From Streptacidiphilus rugosus AM-16 (GTDB taxonomy: Bacteria > Actinomycetota > Actinomycetes > Streptomycetales > Streptomycetaceae), in the NCBI RefSeq assembly GCF_000744655.1, contig NZ_JQMJ01000001.1, positions 186,001-250,000 on the forward strand: a DNA stretch of 64,000 bases, given 5' to 3'. A program made the translations under genes and the position numbers. Below the pieces are notes generated by a model. The model was not told the DNA's origin. It ran no database searches and saw nothing but the letters and a program-made list of their open reading frames with translations. Of this stretch, positions 1 to 7,064 are shown piece by piece (position 1 is the stretch's first letter; every line of letters starts with the position of its first letter).

Positions 1-1386
1 ACGACCACCGCCAACGGTGTCGCCAGCACCGGAAGCGGCGCGGGCGTCCTGACAGCCAGTGACAAGACCGGCAGCTACCCGCTTGAAGTCACCGTCAACG
101 GCGCGCAGCCGGCGACCTTCACCCTCTCCAACACCCCCGACGTCCCCAACGCCGTCGCGCCCCAGGCCGGTGGCGACCAACATGCCACCATCGGCGGCGC
201 TTACACCACCAACCTCGCTGTCCTGGTCACCGACGCCCACGGCAACCCCGTAGCCAAGGGAACCAAGGTCACGTTCACCATCAACCCCGCCACCAACGGG
301 GCCACGGGAACCTTCAGCACCAGCGCGCTCACCCCCGGAGCCGCCGCCGTCATCAGCGGCAGCAACACCACCGGTGCCCAGAGCGTCGCCGACGCCGTAA
401 CTGACGACAACGGCGTCGCCACCGCCCCGACGCTCACCGCCAACAGCACCGCCGGCCAGTTCACCGTCACCGCCACGACCGGAACCATCACCCCCGCGGC
501 GAGCTTCACCCTCACCAATGATCCGGCCACAGCCAACCAGATGGTCGTCCATGCCGGTGACCAGCAGCAGACCGCTGTGGGAACCAGCTTCACCACGCCG
601 CTGTCCGTTCTGGTTCAGGACGCGAGCAAGAACCCCGTACCGGGCGTGACCGTCACCTTCACCGCGCCGAGCAGTGGAGCGTCGGGCACCTTCACCACTG
701 CCTCCGGAGCGCAGGCCACTGCTCAGGTCACCACCGGCACCGACGGCATCGCCACGGCCCCCGCCCTGACCGCGAACGCCACCGGCGGCCAGTACACGGT
801 CAAGGCGAGCGCCACCGGCATCACCACGCCCGCCAGCTTCACCCTCGACAACCAGCAACCACCGAGCATCACCAGCAAGGCGAGCACAACCTTCACCTCC
901 GGCACGGCAGCCAGTTTCACCATCACCACGACCGGAACCCCCACTCCGGTCCTGACCAGCACCGGCAACCTCCCCAACGGGGTCACCTTCACCCCCAACA
1001 GCACGAACGGCACCGCCACCCTCACCTACAACGGAGGAACAATCGCGGCCGGCACCTTCCCCCTCACCTTCACGGCCACCAACGCCGCAGGACACACGAC
1101 CCAGAGCTTCACACTCACCGTCTCGGCCCCTACGAAGAACAACAACACCACTAACAACAACAAGAGCAACGGGCCGACGCCCAACCAGAAGGACTCCACC
1201 ACCAACAACACAACGTCCAATCCCGCCGCCAAGGGGTCCGGCAACCCCACCCCGGGGAACAGCTCGACCAGCAGCGGTCCGAGCGGCAACCTGGCTCACA
1301 CCGGTGCCAGCATCGGAGGTCTCGCGGTCTTCGGCATCGGCCTGATCCTGGGAGGAGTCTTCCTCTATCGCAGGTTCCGCGCCTGA
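1..1386 (+). CDS. Cell-wall-anchored Ig-like repeat surface protein (3' part)
   Basis: Frame 1 is open from the window edge to TGA at 1384-1386, so the 5' end lies outside; 461 residues are visible. At least three Thr/Ala/Val-rich Ig-like units of about 100 residues (bacterial Ig-like, Big_1 type) repeat motifs such as VTFTAP and ATAPALTAN. They are followed by an Asn/Thr/Ser/Pro-rich stalk (about 1130-1290). The C-terminus is a classical sorting signal: LAHTG at 1291-1305, a hydrophobic helix, then the basic tail YRRFRA. LAxTG is the class E sortase motif typical of streptomycetes, so the protein is expected to be secreted and covalently attached to the wall. The Ig units resemble those of the propeller protein at 7057-10026. 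What it binds is unknown. Confidence 0.85.
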   Translation, partial: TTTANGVASTGSGAGVLTASDKTGSYPLEVTVNGAQPATFTLSNTPDVPNAVAPQAGGDQHATIGGAYTTNLAVLVTDAHGNPVAKGTKVTFTINPATNGATGTFSTSALTPGAAAVISGSNTTGAQSVADAVTDDNGVATAPTLTANSTAGQFTVTATTGTITPAASFTLTNDPATANQMVVHAGDQQQTAVGTSFTTPLSVLVQDASKNPVPGVTVTFTAPSSGASGTFTTASGAQATAQVTTGTDGIATAPALTANATGGQYTVKASATGITTPASFTLDNQQPPSITSKASTTFTSGTAASFTITTTGTPTPVLTSTGNLPNGVTFTPNSTNGTATLTYNGGTIAAGTFPLTFTATNAAGHTTQSFTLTVSAPTKNNNTTNNNKSNGPTPNQKDSTTNNTTSNPAAKGSGNPTPGNSSTSSGPSGNLAHTGASIGGLAVFGIGLILGGVFLYRRFRA

Positions 1387-1581
1387 GCGTCATCTCCGGC
1401 CTGACATTTCGATAAGCGGGGCCCGGTCGGTGTGATCCGGCCGGGCCCGGCGCTGTCCCCCAGGTTTGCCATGCGAGGCCTGTGCCGTGTTCTGCGGGCA
1501 CGCCATCTGGCACCGGCCGCAGCATCTGCTTTACCGACACCCACGGCATGGGCGTTTCCCCGGGTTCGTGGACACCGGTTG

Positions 1582-2478
1582 TCATGCGGCAACGACCAGC
1601 GTAGTTGATCGTTGTTCGTAGGTGACCGGGCTGATCTGGCCGAGGCTGGAGTGCCGCCGCCGGGTGTTGTAGCGGGTCACCCACCGGAAGACGGCGAGTC
1701 GGGCTTCGCGGGCCCCGTTCCACCGTTTCCGTCCCTGGAGCGTCTCGCGTTTCATGGTCGCGTTGAAGCTCTCCGCGGCGGCGTTGTCCGCGCTGGTGCC
1801 CACTGCGCCGCGCGATCTGGTCACGCCGAGCTCCGCGCAGACGTGCGCGAAGTCCCTGGACCCGTACTGGGCCCCGTTGTCGCTGTGGAAAATCGCCCCG
1901 CGCAGTCCGGCTGCGCCGCGGGCGGCCGCGGCGGCCCGCAGGGCGTCGGTCACCAGGGACGTGCGCATGTGGTCGGCGATCGACCAGCCCGCCAGCCGTT
2001 TCGAGCACAGGTCCAACACCGTGGCCAGGTAAAGGAACTGGCCGCCACCGATGGGCAGGTAGGTTATGTCGCCCACGTACCTGGTGTTCGGCCTGGCCGC
2101 GGTGAAGTCACGGTCCAGCAGGTCCGGCACCGGTGTCGCCGACGGCTCGGGGATCGTGGTGCGGACCTTCTTGCGCAGGTGCAGCCCGACGATGCCGAAC
2201 GTGCGCATCACGCGTTCCACGCGCTTGTGGTTAATCCGGTCCCCGGCATCCCGCAGCTCGGCGGTGACGCGCGGAACCCCGTAGGTCCCGTCCGAGTCGG
2301 TGTGGATCCGGGCGATCCGCTCGGCAAGCTCCGCGTCCGCCCTCGCCCGTTCCATGCGCGCGTCCGCGCCGGCCAGCCACCGGTAGAACCCGGACCGCGA
2401 GACCTGCATCATCCGGCACAGCCGCTTCACGCCGTAGGCGTCCCGGTGATCCTCGACGAACTGAAAGCGGCTGCTCAC
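1582..2478 (-). CDS. IS3-family transposase OrfB
   Basis: This is a 298-residue DDE integrase-type transposase. It begins with a helix-turn-helix-like segment (MMQVSRSGFYRWLAG), then an HTH_21-like region (DGTYGVPRVTAEL), and a rve-type core from about residue 120. Catalytic positions are visible as D in YVGDITYLP, D in HSDNGAQYGS and E in NAAAESFNATMKRE. The length is normal for OrfB of this family. The GTG start overlaps the orfA stop by 4 nt (GTGA), which suggests translational coupling or frameshifting to an OrfAB fusion. It looks intact and is identical in protein sequence to the other two copies. Confidence 0.93.
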   Translation of the reverse strand: MSSRFQFVEDHRDAYGVKRLCRMMQVSRSGFYRWLAGADARMERARADAELAERIARIHTDSDGTYGVPRVTAELRDAGDRINHKRVERVMRTFGIVGLHLRKKVRTTIPEPSATPVPDLLDRDFTAARPNTRYVGDITYLPIGGGQFLYLATVLDLCSKRLAGWSIADHMRTSLVTDALRAAAAARGAAGLRGAIFHSDNGAQYGSRDFAHVCAELGVTRSRGAVGTSADNAAAESFNATMKRETLQGRKRWNGAREARLAVFRWVTRYNTRRRHSSLGQISPVTYEQRSTTLVVAA

Positions 2479-2762
2479 CAGCTGGTCTCCCGGGCGAAAT
2501 ACTTCGCGGCCCTGCGCAGGATCTCCCGCTCGAGCTCGAGCTCCTTCACCCGCGCCCGCAGCTGCCGGTTCTCCTTCTCCATCGCGCTCGCCTCACCGGC
2601 CCCCGGCCGGGCAGCCGCCTCCGCATCACGCACCCAGATCCGCAGCGTCTCGTGGTTGACGCCCACGTCCTGGGCCACCGACGCGTACGTACCGCCCGGC
2701 GTGGCGTGGTACAGCGCGACGGCATCGGCCCTGAACTCAGGGCTGTACTTCGACGTCCCCAA
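2475..2762 (-). CDS. IS3-family transposase OrfA
   Basis: This is a 95-residue DNA-binding subunit. An HTH_Tnp_1 helix-turn-helix (YSPEFRADAVALYHATPGG) is followed by a leucine-rich coiled coil ending RRAAKYFARETSW. I chose the TTG start at 2762 because AGGAG lies 6 nt upstream; the open frame extends further upstream into the terminal repeat and flanking DNA, but without a ribosome site. It overlaps orfB by 4 nt. Confidence 0.88.
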   Translation of the reverse strand: MGTSKYSPEFRADAVALYHATPGGTYASVAQDVGVNHETLRIWVRDAEAAARPGAGEASAMEKENRQLRARVKELELEREILRRAAKYFARETSW

Positions 2763-3092
2763 CGGGAACTCCTGTTCTACGGATCCTCGCGATCCAATGA
2801 TCAGGGTGTCCACGACCTGGGGGAAGCGCCCCATGACCGAACTGGCGGAAACCGATGCCGACCAGTCCGGACCGGGCTCCGCGGGCCGGCCGCCGACCTT
2901 GGACGGTCCCGGATCCCGGTCGAGCCGGCGGCACTCGAAGTGTTGATCGAACCGCGCGCCCGGTGTCATCTGACCCGCGTCGCGGCCTCTGGAACGCGGA
3001 CCAGGTCACCTCCATGGGCTGCCCCGTGGCCTCGAGGGTCTCTCCCGTCTGAGCGCCCGTACCAGGTGCCCGGCGTCGCCGCAAAATGAAAA

Positions 3093-3134
3093 GGGCCCGG
3101 CCTGATCCAGGAGCACCTGGATCAGGCCGGGCCT
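3093..3134 (-). terminator. Strong hairpin terminator of the LuxR-type gene
   Basis: There is a perfect 18-bp stem (3094-3111 with 3116-3133) and a 4-nt loop. On the minus strand the stem is followed by TTTT and then ATTTT. It sits about 20 nt after the stop of the gene at 3154-3783. Confidence 0.85.
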
Positions 3135-3153
3135 TCGTGGCGCGGCCGGGCGT

Positions 3154-3783
3154 TCAGATCAGTCCCTCCCGCAGCGCGTAGGCCACTGCCTGGGAGCGGT
3201 TCTTCAGCTGGAAGCGGCTGGTGATGTCGTGCAGCACATTCTTGACCGTGCGCTCGGAGTAGCAAAGCTTCTGCGCGATCTCACGGGTGTCGAAGCCGTC
3301 CGCGACCAGACGCAGTACCTCCACCTCCCGGTTGGACAGACCGGTGAGGTGCATGTCCATGGGGGAGAGGACCTGGCGCTGCAGTCGGCCCACCTGCTGC
3401 AGGAGGCGGCCCAGGAGGTCGGGGGGCAGGGTGCCCTCGCCCGCCGCGGTGCTCACGATGAGCTGGGCCAGGCGCCCGGCAGTCGCCTCCGAGCGGCGGA
3501 CGACGGCGCACACGCCCACCTCCACCACACTGAGCAGTCCGGCCTCGTCCAGGGCCCCGATGACCAGGATGATGCGACGGCAGCCGCGTCGGCTGAGGCT
3601 GCGCAGGGTGCGCATGGTGTCCTCGGTGAGGGCATCGGCGGCTTCGATGACGACGGTGTGCTCGTCGACTTCCTCATTGCTGACCAGGCTCACCTCGGGC
3701 CGCGGGCGCAGAGCGGCCTGAAGTCCGGCTTCAGAGATCGGGTCGACGGCGTGTACGTAAACGGGGATGCGCTGGTTCACCAA
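3154..3783 (-). CDS. LuxR-family transcriptional regulator with receiver-like N-terminus
   Basis: The protein has 209 residues. Residues 1-125 have the hydrophobic strand pattern of a response-regulator receiver. The segment around VVIEAADAL does not show an obvious phospho-acceptor Asp, so it may be a pseudo-receiver. Residues 145-209 form a clear LuxR (GerE) helix-turn-helix with GLSNREVEVLRLVADG and SERTVKNVLHDI. The GTG start is set by TAGGAG 5 nt upstream. A strong hairpin follows the stop. No sensor kinase lies next to it, so it is an orphan regulator; the nearby surface-protein genes are possible targets, but that is only inference. Confidence 0.85.
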   Translation of the reverse strand: MVNQRIPVYVHAVDPISEAGLQAALRPRPEVSLVSNEEVDEHTVVIEAADALTEDTMRTLRSLSRRGCRRIILVIGALDEAGLLSVVEVGVCAVVRRSEATAGRLAQLIVSTAAGEGTLPPDLLGRLLQQVGRLQRQVLSPMDMHLTGLSNREVEVLRLVADGFDTREIAQKLCYSERTVKNVLHDITSRFQLKNRSQAVAYALREGLI

Positions 3784-4539
3784 AGCTCCTAGTGATCAGG
3801 TTGGCCTGGGGGACAAAGCCTCCGGGTGGGTGCCCGCGGTGGCTGTTACTGGTGTCCCTCTTTGTTTGACGCCGCCCGATAGGAGTCGTTGGCCGGTCCC
3901 TTTGTTGCGGCTACTTGGAGCATGCCTTGTCGGGTGCCGCCTTGCCCCTAGGGTTCGCCCCTAGCCCTGCCCTAGGATCCGGGGAGCCCTTGCGGGCAGC
4001 GACCCTGGGGCGCGCGGTCACCGGAAGGGGGTGCGGCGGGGATGCGGCGACGACCCGGGGGGGCAGCATACCGAGGTCAAACCCCTCGTCCTGGGCGGTT
4101 ACGGGGCCCGGGACCCGCCAGGAGAAGAGCCGAACAGGCAAGCCCGGCGACGCCCCGGGGTGCAGGCGCGACATCCGAGCAGTGTGCGCGGGCATGACGG
4201 GGTTCCTGTGCGACGTCGCCCCAGGGTCCAAAACCGTGCAGACGAGGCCTGCTTGGGTTCAACTCGGCTGAATGGCACTTGTGTTGGGCGGAACGAAGGC
4301 GTTCTCCCCACCGCTTGGTGTGCGCGGAAGGACGCCCGAACGGGCAGGAGATGCGACGGCCGGGCAAGGCAGGGGAGACCCCCTTGGAAACCCCGGGCTG
4401 GGCGCTGCGACTCACTGAGGGAAAGGACTAGGCGCTATCCCTGGGGCTTTGTGCGGCATACGGCGCGCACGATGAGGTCACGAAGTCGAAGTTCCCATAG
4501 AGCCAACCCCTCAGGGGCGGCAAGGATGAGGTGAGTGCC
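3784..4539. other. Long intergenic region without a convincing gene
   Basis: About 750 bp separate the LuxR-type gene from the next plausible start. Several open frames run here in GC-rich DNA on both strands, but none has a family-like sequence or a good ribosome site. I recognise no RNA gene or riboswitch. Confidence 0.5.
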
Positions 4540-4638
4540 ATGCGTCAGCTGCAGATACGAAAGACCCGTTCCTGTGAGCGCCGGGACGACAGGGATGTCG
4601 ATCTGCGCACCCCCGCCGGTCGGCAGCTGCCGTACTGA
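4540..4638 (+). CDS. Possible 32-residue small protein
   Basis: ATG at 4540 is preceded by GAGGTGAG at ribosome-site spacing. The frame gives a basic, Arg- and Asp-rich peptide of 32 residues with one Cys, ending LPY. It has no signal peptide or recognised family. It lies 40 bp before the hypothetical gene at 4679. The good ribosome site is the only evidence. Confidence 0.3.
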   Translation: MRQLQIRKTRSCERRDDRDVDLRTPAGRQLPY

Positions 4639-4678
4639 CCACCCACTGAACTCCTACTAAGCCGCGTAGTAGATCGCC

Positions 4679-5155
4679 ATGACCAGCCTGGAAACCCTGC
4701 AGGCCACCGAGTCTGCCACCTGCCGTCCTGTCGCATCCCCGCAGCTGCCTCCGCAGTGGCCCATCCTGATGGCCTTCGCCTCAGGCCCCGGTTGTCAACT
4801 GGTCGCACGAGCCGCGGAGGACCTCGTCCGCACGGTCCAGGTCGACCTTCACATCGACCGGGTCTGCGCCGGCATCCGCCGCAATGGTGGACAGGTCACC
4901 TATTTCACCCTCAACCGCTACCTGCACGGCCTGCTGGACCTTGCCTGGTCCAACGGCTGGATGCCCGCGGAGGTCGATCTCTCACTGGGCCAGGGTTCCC
5001 CGGCAGCCGCCCCGTCCGACTGCCCCGACAGCGCGGAGGATCGCACGGAATGGGTCGCACTGCGCCTCACCGCCGTGTGCCGCCTGGCCACCGACCCGAA
5101 GGCGATGCCCAGCCCCGTCGCCCCCAACCTCATGGACCTGTGCTTGGAACCGTGA
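4679..5155 (+). CDS. Hypothetical protein
   Basis: The protein has 158 residues, with ATG at 4679, and is soluble with no signal or membrane segment. The middle part (TYFTLNRYLHGLLDLAWSNG) is helical and amphipathic, recalling small DUF6401-type proteins seen beside streptomycete biosynthetic genes, but I cannot confirm that. The sequence has balanced composition, unlike the shadow frames around it. No strong ribosome site is visible. Downstream DNA is decayed. Confidence 0.55.
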   Translation: MTSLETLQATESATCRPVASPQLPPQWPILMAFASGPGCQLVARAAEDLVRTVQVDLHIDRVCAGIRRNGGQVTYFTLNRYLHGLLDLAWSNGWMPAEVDLSLGQGSPAAAPSDCPDSAEDRTEWVALRLTAVCRLATDPKAMPSPVAPNLMDLCLEP

Positions 5156-5260
5156 CGGCCTTGACGCGCACGGGAGCATGAACCTCCTCCCACGTGGCCC
5201 GCCCGGCGTTCGACGCCCAGCTCCGTCTTTTGGTGACTGCTGCCTGCCCGGCGCGCCCAG

Positions 5261-5560
5261 GTGAGTGCCACATTCGCCTCCTGCGCCTATGGCGCCGCAT
5301 TCGATACGGAACGCGCAGCCAGCTTTGAGACCGAGGCAGCCGCAATCCTGCAGCGCCCTGATGCCGAAGGCCCCTGGACCCTGCTCGCCCTGTTCGATCA
5401 CAACGGCGCGTTCCGCTTCGCCCGGGCCACGGCCCGGGCACCAGCGAAAGCGAACTGACCATCACCCAGGTCGTCGACGCTCTCGAACACGCGACCACCT
5501 GGTACTCGCGCTCACCACTGCGCTGCCAGGTGGTGGGCCGGGCGCTCCGCACAGATCCGT
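5261..5560 (+). pseudogene. Frameshifted hypothetical gene
   Basis: From GTG at 5261 a frame reads through ATFASCAYGAAFDTERAASF to GAFRFARAT and then stops at 5458. The neighbouring frame continues with protein-like sequence (ESELTITQVVDALEHATTWY) from about 5445. One indel near 5430-5440 would join them. The product is not recognised. Confidence 0.35.
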
Positions 5561-5648
5561 GCCGCGGCCCTGGCGGCGTTGCGGCAGGCACGGCCTCGCT
5601 GGGGCGAGAGGAGCCCGCACAGCATGCGCGCCAGCCGGCCGATCAGGA

Positions 5649-5848
5649 TCATGACGGGCCCAGCTGGCGCAGTTGCTGGCCGTAGTCGGTAAGGAGCTGG
5701 CGGAGCTGGTCCAGCGACTCGGCGGGATGTCCGCGGGGGCGGTCGTCGCGACGTACCGGGCCGCCGCGACCAGCGCTGCCAGCTCGTAGGCGTGGAACGT
5801 GCCGCGCAGCACGGTGGGGCGCAGCCGTTCCAGTTCCATCCGCGCCAC
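5649..5848 (-). pseudogene. Small conserved-type hypothetical, frameshifted
   Basis: The minus strand encodes MELERLRPTVLRGTFHAYEL and then AALVAAARYVATTAPADIP in one frame (ATG at 5839, GTG at 5848). ESLDQLRQLLTDYGQQLRQL follows in another frame, ending at TGA 5649-5651. One base is missing near 5718. Together they would give a helical protein of about 65 residues of a kind I associate with streptomycetes. Function is unknown. Confidence 0.45.
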
Positions 5849-5912
5849 CGTGACTCAGGAAGCGATTCCTCCCGGCCGTGAACGGCCGGGGGTCCTCGCT
5901 AGATCACGCTGA

Positions 5913-6280
5913 ACCAGGGCGCGAAGGCGGGACGGGTAGTCCCCGACGTCGCCGCGCTGGCTGGCCCGCCGTACTACGACCTGATCCTGCACGGCCGCCC
6001 GAAGCCCAATGGCGGCACCAACGCCTCGGTTCCCGCTGTGGGCCGCCCTGATCACGCGGATCAACGCCCAGCTGCCGGCAGGCAAGCAGCAGCGCTTCCT
6101 CACACCGCTGCTCTACCAGAACGGCGCTACTGTAACGGTGCCCTGGCCGACATCGGCGTCGGTCACGACAACGCTTCCTTCCCGCAGCCCGGCGTGGGCT
6201 ACGCGGTCCAGAAGGGGTACGACGCGTGCACCGGCCTGGGCGTCCCCGACGGGGCAGCCCTCCTCGCCGCACTCCAGTAA
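5913..6280 (+). pseudogene. Sedolisin (S53) serine protease, C-terminal remnant
   Basis: Three frames in succession carry the C-terminal third of a kumamolisin-like peptidase: VVPDVAALAGPPYYDL with GGTNAS, then LWAALITRINAQL with FLTPLLYQNG, then LADIGVGHDNASF with GYDACTGLGVPDGAALLAAL and a stop at 6280. The joins near 6025 and 6135 need frameshifts. The catalytic serine of the family's GTS motif is replaced (GGTNAS). The DI...N calcium-site region and the CTGLG box are kept. All upstream domains are gone, so this is a dead fragment. Confidence 0.75.
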
Positions 6281-6755
6281 CAGCCCCCAGAATCGGGGCG
6301 GGCGCCCGCCACAGAGCAAAAAGAATCACCCTGCAGCCCTGCAGGCCAGAACCCCACTGGATTACGGGTCCGGCGGGGGTTCTGTCGGTCGGGGCTGTCT
6401 CTCGTCAGCGGCCTGCGATGCCCGGTCGCTGGCCAGGACGCACCGGATGGTCGGTCTTCTGACCAGCGTCGCCGGGAGGACTCCGTCTGACGGAACGCCG
6501 GGCCGGCGCGACGCGTGGGCGCGCCAGTGCCCCGCACCGGTGCTGGCTCACTTTCCAGGGAAGGCGGAAATCCACAGCGCTGGCGGACCGTCGCAATGCC
6601 TCCTCCGCGACTGTCTTGGCCTCGGAGGGTTGTCGCCGCGCCCGCGCACCAACTGGGCGTAGATCGGCGCGTTGATCCGCGCAGGGGTGTTCACTGTGGG
6701 TTGGGTCCTCCCGTGATGAGGTGCCCGCACGCGCGGGCCCCGGATGATCGGGGGT
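6281..6755. other. Intergenic region, nothing recognised
   Basis: About 475 bp between two pseudogenes. A 9-bp inverted repeat with an 18-nt loop lies near 6350-6385 (CAGAACCCC and its complement). No convincing gene is present on either strand. Confidence 0.5.
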
Positions 6756-7064
6756 CTACGGGCCCGCAGCGGTGCGGGGTTGTGCCACAAGTGGCAGCGG
6801 TTCCGCGACGTTGACCGCGTCGGGTGCGCCCGGGTGCCCGCCTTGCCGAACGAGGCGGAGCGGGTCGCGGCAGATCACTTCCATGCCGGGGCGGTCGGCC
6901 ATCCAGGCGGACACGGTGTCGGTGGAGCGGTCAGGCAGCGCGGCGACGACGGGGGCGGGTTTCGAGGGCATCAGGATGGTGGCGTAGACATGGCCGCTAC
7001 GCAGGGCGAACTGGTCGATGCCCAGCACCCGCGGCCTGGATCGTCGCAGGGACGGCTCAGCCAC
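6756..7064 (-). pseudogene. ISL3-family transposase fragment
   Basis: The minus strand encodes RVLGIDQFALRSGHVYATIL, then VAALPDRSTDTVSAWMADRP and EVICRDPLRLV, the central region of ISL3 transposases (LGVDDFA...GH.Y, LPDR...WL, V.CRDR). The family's next motif, HLWHN, appears only in a neighbouring frame near 6781. The N-terminal zinc-finger/HTH half and the C-terminal part are missing. The fragment directly abuts and slightly overlaps the 3' end of the propeller gene. Confidence 0.7.

Larger units (their letters stand above)
1550..2831 (-). mobile_element. IS3-family insertion sequence, copy 1
   Basis: The element is 1,282 bp with imperfect terminal inverted repeats of about 27 bp; both ends begin GGGCG and contain TCGTGGACACC. 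It holds overlapping orfA and orfB on the minus strand. Copies 2 (30407-31688) and 3 (47539-48820) have the same length and the same ends, and all three encode identical proteins. A 3-bp direct repeat CAT flanks this copy (1547-1549 and 2832-2834). It lies between the sorting-signal protein and the LuxR regulator and interrupts no recognisable gene. Confidence 0.95.

Noticed and set aside
1612-2946. Long open frames antisense to the IS3 transposases (also at 30469-32619 and 47178-48758)
   Set aside because: They are shadows of orfA/orfB, recur in every copy, and have no ribosome site or family-like sequence.
3915-4534. Overlapping frames of 106-167 residues in the intergenic region
   Set aside because: Arg/Pro/Gly-rich composition on both strands, no ribosome site and no recognisable motif.
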